From Phenylobacterium parvum (GTDB lineage Bacteria > Pseudomonadota > Alphaproteobacteria > Caulobacterales > Caulobacteraceae), in the NCBI GenBank assembly GCA_029977805.1, contig JAPOKE010000003.1:1-52468 (forward strand): a stretch of 52,468 nucleotides of DNA, given 5' to 3'. Under the pieces are notes generated by a model that made no database searches, was not told where the DNA came from, and worked only from the letters and a program-made list of their open reading frames with translations. Below are positions 1 to 6,898 of this stretch, one piece after another; positions within the stretch are counted from its first letter, which is position 1, and every line of letters begins with the position of its first letter. A program made the position numbers and the translations under genes.

Positions 1-950
1 GGGCCGACATAGCAGAAGCCGTTGCCCTCGGAGCCGGCGTAGTACTCGTGCACCACCTTGCCCCACCATTCGATCATCTGCTCCTTCACGGGGATGGGGC
101 AGGGGGCGGCGGCGTGCACCGCCGAACGGATCGAGGAGACATCGTACTTCGCCCGCACCTCGGCCGGCAGCTTGAGCATGCGCACGAAGTGGGTCGGGAC
201 CCACTGGCCGACGTCGATCCGGTAGCGCTCGATGAGGGCGAGGGCGCTCTCGTGGTCGAATTTCTCCATCACCACCACGGTTCCGCCCATCCGGTGGATG
301 GCCATGCACCAGCGGAGGGGCGCTGCGTGGTAGAGCGGGGCGGGGGAGATGTAGGTCGAATCCGGGCGGAAGCCGAACAGACCCTGGGCCATCATGGCCA
401 GGGAGTTCGGCTCGTCGATGGCGGCGCCCGTCAGGGCGGGCTTGATGCCCTTGGGGCGGCCCGTCGTGCCGGAGGAATAGAGCATGTCGGCGCCGGCGGT
501 CTCGTCGGCGATGGGCGCCGTGGGCATGGCGGCCCGCGCGGCCTCGAAGCTCTCGTAGGGCGCGCGGGGCTCGCCCACCATGTAGAGCTTCACGCCCGGG
601 ACCAGGGCCGGGATCTCGTCGATCACCGGGCCCACGCCGGCCGAGGTGATGAGCACCTTCGCCTCGCAGTCCTTCATGATGTACTCGATCTCGCCCGCCG
701 AGAGCTTGGACGAGATGCAGGTGAAGTAGAGCCCCGAGCGCTGGGCGGCCCAGGCGATCTCGAAATAGCGCGGATGGTTGTCGAGCATCAGGGCGATGAC
801 GTCGCCGGTCTTCAGGCCCAGCGCGCGGAACAGCTGGGCGCCCTGGTTGGAGCGGTCGTTCAGTTCGCCGTAGGTGACGGTCTCCCCCGTGGCGCCCATG
901 ATGTAGGCGGCGCGGTCCGGCTGGGTCCGGGCGTGGGTTGCGGGGTGCAT
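1..950 (-). CDS. Acyl-CoA synthetase / CoA ligase, 3' end missing
   Basis: This gene encodes an AMP-forming fatty acid or carboxylic acid CoA ligase (ANL superfamily), which activates acids with ATP and coenzyme A. About 316 codons are present and the C-terminal part lies beyond the window edge. The phosphate-binding motif YSSGTTGRPKG is near residue 155, and the last visible residues YYAGSEGNG match the A5 region that precedes the adenylate-binding core. I chose the ATG at 950 because AGGAGG lies six bases upstream; the ATG at 956 would sit directly on that site. It diverges from an enoyl-CoA hydratase across a 131-bp gap containing a perfect palindrome, which suggests shared control of acyl-CoA breakdown. 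The substrate cannot be told from sequence. Confidence 0.9.
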   Translation of the reverse strand, partial: MHPATHARTQPDRAAYIMGATGETVTYGELNDRSNQGAQLFRALGLKTGDVIALMLDNHPRYFEIAWAAQRSGLYFTCISSKLSAGEIEYIMKDCEAKVLITSAGVGPVIDEIPALVPGVKLYMVGEPRAPYESFEAARAAMPTAPIADETAGADMLYSSGTTGRPKGIKPALTGAAIDEPNSLAMMAQGLFGFRPDSTYISPAPLYHAAPLRWCMAIHRMGGTVVVMEKFDHESALALIERYRIDVGQWVPTHFVRMLKLPAEVRAKYDVSSIRSAVHAAAPCPIPVKEQMIEWWGKVVHEYYAGSEGNGFCYVG

Positions 951-1020
951 GGTCATCCTCCTCGATCGTGGCCCGGCTGCGGGCCGCCGGTCCTCCGGCT
1001 TGCGCGGTGCATATGCAGGT

Positions 1021-1041
1021 CTTGACGGAAGGTCCGTCAAG
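1021..1041. promoter_or_regulatory. Palindromic operator candidate between divergent acyl-CoA genes
   Basis: Nine-base arms CTTGACGGA and TCCGTCAAG flank the spacer AGG, giving a perfect 21-bp inverted repeat. It lies 41 bp before the enoyl-CoA hydratase start and 71 bp before the CoA ligase start. Each arm contains TTGAC, so the site may overlap a -35 element. The size and placement fit a TetR-family operator, but the regulator is not identified. Confidence 0.6.
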
Positions 1042-1081
1042 GCCGACCGATGCGCGCGAAACGCCACGGAGACGCAAGACC

Positions 1082-1960
1082 ATGTCAAACTTCGAGACGA
1101 TCCGCCTGGAAGTCGAGGACGGCATCGCCACCCTGACCCTGAACCGGCCCGACAAGCTCAATGCGTTCAACACGCAGATGATGCAGGAGATGATCGCCGC
1201 CTTCGACCAGACCGACGCCGACGACAGCGTCCGGGTGGTCATCGTGACCGGCTCGGGCCGCGCCTTCTGCGCCGGCGCCGACCTGTCGGCCGGGGCGGCG
1301 ACCTTTGACTATTCGACCCGGGGCGGCCAGGACAAGGAGGCCCGCACGGTCGAGGGCGTCCAGCGCGACGGCGGCGGGCTCCTGACCCTGCGGATCTACG
1401 ACAGCCTCAAGCCGGTCATCGCCGCCGTCAACGGCGCCGCCGTGGGCGTGGGCGTCACCATGCAGCTGGCCATGGACATCCGGATGGCCTCCACCGACGC
1501 GCGCTACGGCTTTGTCTTCTCGCGCCGGGGCATCAACCCCGAGGCCTGCTCGTCCTGGTTCCTGCCCCGCCTGGTGGGCGTCCAGACCGCCCTGGAGTGG
1601 TGCTATTCCGGCCGGGTCTTCCCGGCGCAGGAAGCCCACGACCGCGGCCTCGTCCGGTCGCTGCACGCGCCGGAGGACCTGTTGCCCGCCGCCCGCGCCC
1701 TCGCCCGGGAGATCGCCGACAACACGGCGCCGGTCTCCATCGCCCTGACCCGGCAGCTGATCTGGCGGATGGCGGGCGCCAGCCATCCCATGGAGGCGCA
1801 CATGGCCGACAGCCGCGGCATCCAGGCGCGCGGCGCCATGGCCGACGCCAAGGAAGGCGTGACCTCTTTCCTTGAGAAGCGTCCGCCCCGTTATCCGGAC
1901 AAGGTCTCCACGGATCTTCCGGACATCTGGGAGCAGTGGTCGGCGCCCAAGTTCCGCTGA
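1082..1960 (+). CDS. Enoyl-CoA hydratase/isomerase (crotonase family)
   Basis: The 292-residue product belongs to the crotonase fold, which hydrates or isomerises enoyl-CoA thioesters in fatty acid or aromatic acid breakdown. The N-terminal segment LTLNRPDKLNAFN and the oxyanion-hole region GRAFCAGADLS, near residue 60, are typical of the family. The second conserved block, around residue 120 (AAVNGAAVGVGVTM), supplies the other backbone NH. The ATG at 1082 is preceded by a purine-rich GGAGACG. The long segment before the second block and the C-terminal tail make it slightly longer than the usual 260 residues. A strong terminator follows, so it is probably a single-gene transcript under the palindrome at 1021-1041. 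The exact acyl substrate is unknown. Confidence 0.9.
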   Translation: MSNFETIRLEVEDGIATLTLNRPDKLNAFNTQMMQEMIAAFDQTDADDSVRVVIVTGSGRAFCAGADLSAGAATFDYSTRGGQDKEARTVEGVQRDGGGLLTLRIYDSLKPVIAAVNGAAVGVGVTMQLAMDIRMASTDARYGFVFSRRGINPEACSSWFLPRLVGVQTALEWCYSGRVFPAQEAHDRGLVRSLHAPEDLLPAARALAREIADNTAPVSIALTRQLIWRMAGASHPMEAHMADSRGIQARGAMADAKEGVTSFLEKRPPRYPDKVSTDLPDIWEQWSAPKFR

Positions 1961-1967
1961 GGATCCC

Positions 1968-1998
1968 GCCCCCCGGTTGTTCGGCCGGGGGGCATTTT
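1968..1998 (+). terminator. Intrinsic terminator of the enoyl-CoA hydratase gene
   Basis: A nine-base-pair stem (GCCCCCCGG at 1968-1976 with CCGGGGGGC at 1985-1993) and an eight-base loop are followed by ATTTT. It starts eight bases after the hydratase stop codon. Confidence 0.75.
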
Positions 1999-2113
1999 CC
2001 GTTTGCCCCGGGCGGCTCTATTCAGTCACGCCCGGATGAAACATGCCCGATTGCCGACATTTTCGGACGTTAAATCTTGCTTTGCTCCGGGTGCGTCGCT
2101 ATGTCCCGGCCGA

Positions 2114-2136
2114 CCGCGCTTCGGCGTGCTTTTTTT
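2114..2136 (+). terminator. Terminator-like hairpin in the mucR leader
   Basis: CGCGC at 2115-2119, a TTCG tetraloop and GCGTG at 2124-2128 form a five-pair stem with one G-T pair. It is followed by C and seven T residues (2130-2136). The run ends 27 bases before the mucR start codon, so the element lies in the leader if the promoter is further upstream. It may be an attenuator or the end of a short upstream transcript. Confidence 0.5.
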
Positions 2137-2163
2137 CTCAATTTTGAAAGATGGAAACCGGTA

Positions 2164-2589
2164 ATGGACGAAAAGAACGAAGTCATCGAGATGACCGCGG
2201 ACATTGTTTCCGCGTATGTCGGCAACAACACCATTTCCGCGGCTGAACTTCCGGCCCTGATCCAGAGCGTTCACCGCGCCCTCGCCGGGGTCAGCGGGGC
2301 CGCCGAGCCTGTCGAAGCCGCCCCGCGCGACCCGGCCGTTCCGGTCCGCCGCTCGATCACGCCGGACTACATCATCTGCCTGGAGGACGGGCGCAAGTTC
2401 AAGTCGCTGAAGCGCCATCTCCGGACCAAGTACAACATGAGCCCCGAGGAGTACCGGGCCAAGTGGGGCCTGCCGAAGGACTACCCGATGGTCGCGCCGA
2501 ACTACGCCAAGGCCCGTTCGGACCTCGCCAAGCAGATGGGCCTCGGCCAGGGCGGCCGCCAGGCGCCCCGCCGTCGCGGCAAGGCCTGA
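2164..2589 (+). CDS. mucR: MucR/Ros family transcriptional regulator
   Basis: This 141-residue DNA-binding protein belongs to the Ros/MucR family. In alphaproteobacteria these proteins bind AT-rich promoters, control surface polysaccharide, motility and cell-cycle genes, and often repress their own gene. The family core runs from about residue 66 to 128: DYIICLEDGRKFKSLKRHL, then SPEEYRAKWGLP and DYPMVAPNYAKARS. Possible zinc ligands C72, D75 and H85 are present, but the usual second histidine is lysine or tyrosine (RTKYN), so metal binding may differ from Ros. The N-terminal 40 residues should form the oligomerisation region. I took the ATG at 2164, where family similarity begins; its ribosome-binding site is weak. 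A terminator-like hairpin precedes it and a terminator follows. Confidence 0.93.
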   Translation: MDEKNEVIEMTADIVSAYVGNNTISAAELPALIQSVHRALAGVSGAAEPVEAAPRDPAVPVRRSITPDYIICLEDGRKFKSLKRHLRTKYNMSPEEYRAKWGLPKDYPMVAPNYAKARSDLAKQMGLGQGGRQAPRRRGKA

Positions 2590-2616
2590 CGCCCCCCCGG
2601 CCTTCCAGGGAACAAG

Positions 2617-2647
2617 AGCCCGGTCGCCCCTGGCGGCCGGGCTTTCT
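2617..2647 (+). terminator. Intrinsic terminator of mucR
   Basis: GCCCGG and CGCC (2618-2628) pair with GGCG and CCGGGC (2632-2642), with one mismatch, and TTTCTT follows. It lies 28 bases after the mucR stop. Confidence 0.7.
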
Positions 2648-2675
2648 TGCGCCCCGGCATCGCCGAATACGCCCC

Positions 2676-2737
2676 GTTAACCAAATTTCGCTTGCCCGCG
2701 ATTCGCGCATCAGGCGATAAACGATTCGTTATGAATC
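2676..2737. promoter_or_regulatory. Candidate cell-cycle control region: three GANTC sites and a TTAACC half-site
   Basis: GATTC occurs at 2700-2704 and 2723-2727 and GAATC at 2733-2737, just upstream of the PAS gene. GTTAACCAAATTT starts at 2676. In Caulobacterales CcrM methylates GANTC, GcrA reads it, and CtrA binds TTAA-N7-TTAA or TTAACC half-sites. The local sequence is much more AT-rich than its surroundings. Binding is inferred from motif only. Confidence 0.45.
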
Positions 2738-2762
2738 CAAGGGGTTGTTGGGGACTCTGAAG

Positions 2763-3254
2763 ATGGTGTCGGAAATGGGCGCGGCCACCCGGGTGGAGGG
2801 CGCGCAAGAAGCGCTTTACGCCTACTGGGCCGGCCTGCGGAGGGACGGGCGACTGCCCTCCCGCGCCGATATCCGGCCGTCCGACATCAAGTCCTTCCTG
2901 CCCATGCTCAGCCTGACGGAAGTCGCCGGCGAGAACCGGTTCCGCATCCGCCTCGCCGGAACCGGCCTCTTTGGCGTCTATGGGACGGAGATCACGGGCC
3001 GGACCCTGCCCGAGATCTACGCCGGCGCCGCGGCCGAATACTGGCGCCGGGAACTCGCCGCCATCGTCGGCGACCAGCAGCCCGCCATCGGCGTCCATTC
3101 TCTGGGATGGCGCGGCGCGCCGCATCTCTCGGTCCTCTGGATGCGGCTTCCCCTGTCGGCCAATGGGGCCGATGTCGACATGATCCTCGGCTACGACGTC
3201 GTCCTTGGCGGGGACCGGTCCCACGGCTTCCTGTCGGGGATCCGGGCGGCCTGA
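2763..3254 (+). CDS. Single-domain PAS protein (PAS_5 type)
   Basis: The 163-residue product is a stand-alone sensory PAS domain of the type found in many alphaproteobacteria. Conserved features are the start LYAYWAGLRRDGRLPSRADI, the segment IKSFLPMLSL, and FRIRLAGTGLFGVYGTEITGR near residue 65. It has no output domain, signal peptide or membrane segment, so it probably acts by binding a partner in the cytoplasm. Caulobacter MopJ is a known single-domain PAS regulator of cell polarity, but I cannot test orthology here. The ATG at 2763 follows GGGGAC by eight bases; an ATG at 2775 is the alternative. Its promoter region carries three GANTC sites, which suggests cell-cycle timing. It converges on sufE with 14 bases between the genes. 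Confidence 0.8.
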   Translation: MVSEMGAATRVEGAQEALYAYWAGLRRDGRLPSRADIRPSDIKSFLPMLSLTEVAGENRFRIRLAGTGLFGVYGTEITGRTLPEIYAGAAAEYWRRELAAIVGDQQPAIGVHSLGWRGAPHLSVLWMRLPLSANGADVDMILGYDVVLGGDRSHGFLSGIRAA

Positions 3255-3268
3255 CCGTCCCGCCGGGG

Positions 3269-3706
3269 TCAGCCGGGCGTCAGACGGGCCTTGGCGTCAC
3301 GGCGGATCCGCTCGGCCATGGCCGCCAGCCCATTGGTCCTCTGGGACGACAGGTTGCCTGACAGGCCGAGGCGGTCCAGCGCCGCCGCGGCGTCAAACGC
3401 GGCGATCTCCGCAGGCTTCAGGCCCGACACCAGGTGCAGGAGGAGGGCGATCAGCCCCCGCACGATGTGGGCGTCGGAATCCCCCCGGAAGACAAGGCTC
3501 CCGTCCGGGGACGACTCGGTGACCAGCCACACCTGGCTGGCGCAGCCCCGGACCCGGTTCGCCTCGGTCCGCTCCGCGTCGCTGAGGGGGGCGAGGCTCC
3601 GGCCCAGGTCGATCACATGACGATAGCGCTCCTCCCAGTCCCCGAGGAGGTCGAAGGTCTCGACCAGGTCCGCAAGCCGGGCCTGGAGGGTGTCGGAAGC
3701 GGTCAA
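3269..3706 (-). CDS. sufE: SufE-family sulfur acceptor for Fe-S cluster assembly
   Basis: SufE takes persulfide sulfur from the cysteine desulfurase SufS and passes it to the SufBCD scaffold during Fe-S cluster assembly in the cytosol. The 145-residue product has the expected domain: LADLVETFDLLGDWEERYRH near the start and the active cysteine C55 in RVRGCASQVWL, followed by DAHIVRGLIALLL. I chose the TTG at 3706 because family similarity begins just after it, with GGGGAC upstream. An upstream start at 3847 would add 47 low-complexity residues with no family match. No sufS or sufBCD gene is in the window, so sufE is separate from the main operon. The TTG start is inferred and could be wrong by a few codons. 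Confidence 0.85.
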   Translation of the reverse strand: MTASDTLQARLADLVETFDLLGDWEERYRHVIDLGRSLAPLSDAERTEANRVRGCASQVWLVTESSPDGSLVFRGDSDAHIVRGLIALLLHLVSGLKPAEIAAFDAAAALDRLGLSGNLSSQRTNGLAAMAERIRRDAKARLTPG

Positions 3707-3839
3707 GGGCAGGGTCCCCGGGGTCAGTCCGGACGCGGCGCCGCCGCATCCCGTCGGCGACTGCTCTAGTGCGCGGCCGTCCAAAGGGAAACCCGGTTTC
3801 AGCGGCCGGCCTCGCCGGGCGGCCGCCCCCGCCACCGGG

Positions 3840-3848
3840 TTATCCACC
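3840..3848 (+). promoter_or_regulatory. DnaA-box-like sequence before the histidine kinase gene
   Basis: TTATCCACC matches eight of nine bases of the DnaA box TTATCCACA. It lies 55 bp before the kinase start, in the gap between divergent sufE and kinase genes, and a GACTC site follows at about 3867. A single near-match can occur by chance. Confidence 0.3.
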
Positions 3849-3902
3849 GTGAATTCACAGGCCGGACTCCCGGCCCCGGAGGCGCGGCGCTAGCCTCGCG
3901 CC

Positions 3903-5039
3903 ATGGCTGCGAGTCGCGGGCAGGTGCAGGATCGACCGCAAGGACCTCCGGAGGGCTCCTCCGCGCCGGGCCTTCTCGCCGTGCTGCCGGGATGGCTCCT
4001 GCAGGTTGCCGAGACCGGCAGGATCCTCGGGGTCTGGGGCGCCGGGATCGGAGGCCTTGCGGCGCCCAGGATCGGCGGCCACCTGGCGGACCTCTTTCCC
4101 TTTGCGCCCGCCGGCTCGGTGACCCAGGCGCTCGACCTTGCGCGGGCGACGGGCGCCGCCCGCACCAGGTCCCCCACGGAGCCCGGAGGGGCGGACTGGC
4201 TCTGCCTTGAGATCGCCCGGGCCGCCGGGGGAAGCTTCGCCTGCCGGATCAGCGACCTGCGCCCGGTCACGGGCCGGGAGGCCGAACTCGCCGCCGCCCT
4301 CGCCGGTTCCGAGGCGCGCAGCGCCGGCAAGTCCCGGTTCCTCGCCAGCCTGTCGCACGAGCTGCGCACGCCCCTCAACGCCATCATGGGGTTCGCCGAC
4401 GCCATGCGCGAGCAGGCCCTTGGCCCGATCCCCCAGCGCTACAAGGGCTATGCCGAGCTGATCCATGAATCCGGCGAACTCCTGCTTGAGCTGATCAGCG
4501 ACGTCCTCGACATGTCGCGCGTCGAGGCGGAGCGGTTCGAGCTGCATCCCGAGGTCTTCGACGCCCGGGAGGCCATCGCCGCCGTGGTCCGGCTCATGCG
4601 CGGGCAGGTCGAGCGGGCGGGACTCGCCTTCGCGGCGCCTGACCTGCGGGGCCGCATCGAAGTCTTCGCCGACCGTCGGGCGCTCAAGCAGATGGCGCTG
4701 AACCTCCTTTCCAACGCCATCAAGGCGACCCCGCCCGGCGGACGCGTCACCCTGGCCCTGCGCGCCGAGGGCCGGGACCTCGTCCTTGGCGTCTCGGACA
4801 CGGGACGAGGCATCCCGCCGGAGGACCTTGAGCGACTTGGTCGCCCCTTCGAGCAGGCGGGCGATCCGGAGCAGAAGGCCGCAGGGGCCGGTCTCGGGCT
4901 GAGCCTGGTCAAGGCCTTCGCAGGCCTGCACGGCGGCGAGCTGGTCCTCAGCAGCCGGCCCTGGGAGGGGACCGAGGCGATGGTCCGCCTGCCGGTCATC
5001 GTCGGCCAGCAGACCCAGCCTGAACTCGACCTGGCCTGA
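3903..5039 (+). CDS. Cytoplasmic sensor histidine kinase
   Basis: The 378-residue product has an uncharacterised N-terminal input region (residues 1-130), a short helix, a HisKA dimerisation domain and a HATPase domain. The phosphorylation motif SHELRTPLNAIMGF gives phosphohistidine H152. The N box LLSNAIKATPPGG, the G1 box DTGRGIPPED and the G2 box GAGLGLSL are all intact, so the kinase should be active. There is no membrane segment, so it probably senses an internal signal or a protein partner. The H-box resembles the PdhS/DivJ/PleC kinases of alphaproteobacteria. No response regulator gene is adjacent, so the partner is unknown. The gene diverges from sufE, with a DnaA-box-like site between them. 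Confidence 0.92.
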   Translation: MAASRGQVQDRPQGPPEGSSAPGLLAVLPGWLLQVAETGRILGVWGAGIGGLAAPRIGGHLADLFPFAPAGSVTQALDLARATGAARTRSPTEPGGADWLCLEIARAAGGSFACRISDLRPVTGREAELAAALAGSEARSAGKSRFLASLSHELRTPLNAIMGFADAMREQALGPIPQRYKGYAELIHESGELLLELISDVLDMSRVEAERFELHPEVFDAREAIAAVVRLMRGQVERAGLAFAAPDLRGRIEVFADRRALKQMALNLLSNAIKATPPGGRVTLALRAEGRDLVLGVSDTGRGIPPEDLERLGRPFEQAGDPEQKAAGAGLGLSLVKAFAGLHGGELVLSSRPWEGTEAMVRLPVIVGQQTQPELDLA

Positions 5040-5047
5040 CTGGGGCC

Positions 5048-5944
5048 CTAGCCGGCCCGCGTGGCCAGGAAGGCGCGCGCCGCCGCGAAGTCCCCCACCT
5101 CGAGAAAGACGCGCTGCGGCGGTCCCGAGCCGAACAGGAACTCCACCTGGACGGCTTCGCGGGGGTCGAGGTCGGCGAGGGCCGCGGCGGCCTGGGGCGG
5201 AAACCGGAAGGCCCAGCCGGACTTCATCCCGGGCGCCAGGAGGTCCGCCCCCGCGGTCGAGCGCGCTTCTGCGGAATAGGACTCGTAGGGGCCCGCGCGC
5301 GGCATGCGCCGCGGCAGGGGAAGGCTGCGCAGGCTCTCGCCCCGCGCGTCGAGGTAGGCGCCGGTCGTCAGGCGCCGGTCGCGCATCACGATCCTTGCGG
5401 AATAGGGCGCCGCGCCGCCCGGGAAGCTGGCCACCGCCATGAGGCTGTCGCCCCCGGCGCGGCCGGCGATCCCGAACCGCATCTGGACGGGTCCCTGTCG
5501 GGCGTCCTGCGTCATGCGCCACATCAGCCTCTGGGCGCTGACGGAGCGGTCGGCCTTCCATCCGGCGATGTCGCCCGGGAAGTCCTGCCGGATCAGGCGC
5601 GCATATCCCTCGAAGCCGCTGCGCACCCGCTGGGCGGCGAGCGCGATGTCGCGGGAGTCGCAGGCTGCGGCCCGGGCGCGCGCCCGGGCGCGGTCGCCCG
5701 TGGCCTGCAGGTCCCGGGAAGCGACGCCCGACCGGAGCGCCGCGCCGCGCGCCTGTTCGCGGGCCGAGACCAGGGCCGACTGGACCTGAGGGGTGAAGAG
5801 CCCGCAACGGATCCCGGCCTCCGCCATCAGGCTGCGCTCGTAGTAGAGGTCGACGGCGCTCGCCCTCGCCCCCGCCGGGAAGAGCAGCAGGAGGGCCGCG
5901 GCGGCCATCGCCGCAGGATTGATGAGCGCTCGGGGATGGGGCAT
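5048..5944 (-). CDS. Hypothetical secreted protein
   Basis: I do not recognise this family. The 298-residue product begins with a signal peptide: two short basic segments, a hydrophobic stretch AAAALLLLFPAGA and a likely cleavage site after ARA or RAS, so it should be periplasmic. The middle part contains an alpha-helical, arginine- and alanine-rich region (residues 60-110) with two cysteines (about 47 and 94). The second half looks like beta structure (AGGDSLMAVASFPGG, AVQVEFLFGSG). It converges on the histidine kinase gene, eight bases apart, and diverges from the DUF1491 gene with 65 bases between starts. Base composition matches the neighbours. Confidence 0.7.
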   Translation of the reverse strand: MPHPRALINPAAMAAAALLLLFPAGARASAVDLYYERSLMAEAGIRCGLFTPQVQSALVSAREQARGAALRSGVASRDLQATGDRARARARAAACDSRDIALAAQRVRSGFEGYARLIRQDFPGDIAGWKADRSVSAQRLMWRMTQDARQGPVQMRFGIAGRAGGDSLMAVASFPGGAAPYSARIVMRDRRLTTGAYLDARGESLRSLPLPRRMPRAGPYESYSAEARSTAGADLLAPGMKSGWAFRFPPQAAAALADLDPREAVQVEFLFGSGPPQRVFLEVGDFAAARAFLATRAG

Positions 5945-6009
5945 GGAAACCTTCCTTCCGGGTCTGGCGGCGCCGGAACCGGACCCATCCTAGACCAGCG
6001 GCGGGACGC

Positions 6010-6342
6010 GTGAAATTCTCCACCGACATCTGGGTCGCCGCCCTCATCCGGCGGGTCGAGCTGGGCGGCGGCCATGCCGTGGTCGTGCGCAAGGGCGACG
6101 CCCGCGCCGGTTCCGTGCTCATCAAGGTCCTCAACCGGCGGGATGGCGGCGTCCGCCTGTACGCCGAGGCCACCCGCGCCGACGGCGAGACCATCTGGAT
6201 GCGACCCTCCCGCGCCGCGACGGAGGCCGAACTCGACGCCTACGCCGAGCGGGCCCGCCGGATAGACCCCGACCTCTGGGTGGTGGAGATCGAGGACCGC
6301 GAGGGCCGGCACTTTCTCACCGAGGATGTCGAGGAAGACTGA
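6010..6342 (+). CDS. DUF1491 family protein
   Basis: This 110-residue cytoplasmic protein belongs to DUF1491, a small family that is almost confined to alphaproteobacteria and has no known function. Family features are the start STDIWVAALIRRVE, the central GSVLIKVLNRRDGGVRLYAEATR, the aromatic pair in ETIWMRP, and RARRIDPDLWVVEIEDREGRHFL near the end. The start is a GTG at 6010 with only a weak purine-rich GCGGGACGC before it. A weak terminator-like hairpin lies 46 bases after the stop. No neighbour gives a clear functional clue. Confidence 0.85.
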   Translation: MKFSTDIWVAALIRRVELGGGHAVVVRKGDARAGSVLIKVLNRRDGGVRLYAEATRADGETIWMRPSRAATEAELDAYAERARRIDPDLWVVEIEDREGRHFLTEDVEED

Positions 6343-6388
6343 GCCGCGGTCTGGATTCCGGAGCCCTTTGGGCCTAATTGACCCGCGT

Positions 6389-6409
6389 GCGGGGGAAGGT
6401 CCCGCTTTT
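6389..6409 (+). terminator. Weak terminator-like hairpin after the DUF1491 gene
   Basis: GCGGG (6389-6393) pairs with CCCGC (6401-6405) across a seven-base loop, and TTTT follows. The stem is only five pairs, so termination may be partial. Confidence 0.35.
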
Positions 6410-6443
6410 GATCGCTCAGCAGGACCGGCAGGGAGCCTCTGTC

Positions 6444-6833
6444 ATGCTATTCCTGATGAATGACTGGGTCATGCAGTTCGACCAGAAGGCCCTGGTCGAG
6501 GACCTGGTCGGCTTCAACGTCCGCGACATCACCTTTCCCCAGGTGCTTGTCCTCGGTCAGGAACTCTACGCCGAGGAGCCCCAGCTCCACCTCCGCCAGC
6601 CTGCCCAGGCGCGGAAGCTGGCGGCCCTCGTCATGGCCAAGCAGCCGGAGGTGAATGCGGTCCTGTTCGTGCCGCCGCACCAGGGTTGCAATCCCCGGGA
6701 CGTCACGGTGCGCTACTGCGCCGTGGCCTTCGACCTGCTCGCACAGCTCCTGAAGGTCCAGGAGACCCAGAAGAACGGCGCCTGGGCGAACAAGGAAGTC
6801 TGGAACAAGCTCGGCAGGCGCGCCCAGGCCTGA
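6444..6833 (+). CDS. Conserved-looking hypothetical protein
   Basis: I do not recognise this 129-residue protein. It is a compact, mixed alpha/beta cytoplasmic protein without signal peptide or membrane segments. Visible features are the hydrophobic-aromatic start MLFLMNDWVMQFD, a helix-rich centre (QARKLAALVMAKQPEVNAVLF), two cysteines near residues 82 and 91, and a basic tail ending KLGRRAQA. The ATG at 6444 follows GGGAG by seven to eight bases. An upstream in-frame start at 6378 would add 22 residues without support. It lies 65 bases upstream of prfC on the same strand, so it may share a transcript with the release factor gene, but that does not define its role. Confidence 0.65.
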   Translation: MLFLMNDWVMQFDQKALVEDLVGFNVRDITFPQVLVLGQELYAEEPQLHLRQPAQARKLAALVMAKQPEVNAVLFVPPHQGCNPRDVTVRYCAVAFDLLAQLLKVQETQKNGAWANKEVWNKLGRRAQA

Positions 6834-6898
6834 GGATTTCCGGGCCCGCCCCGGCGGCGTCAATTGCGCCCGGGCCGCCCCCGGGCTACCTCCGCCCC

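Noticed and set aside
3855..6194. A 779-codon open frame on the minus strand across the histidine kinase and the secreted protein genes
   Set aside because: It crosses two well-supported genes in another frame and has only low-complexity arginine, glycine and proline content.
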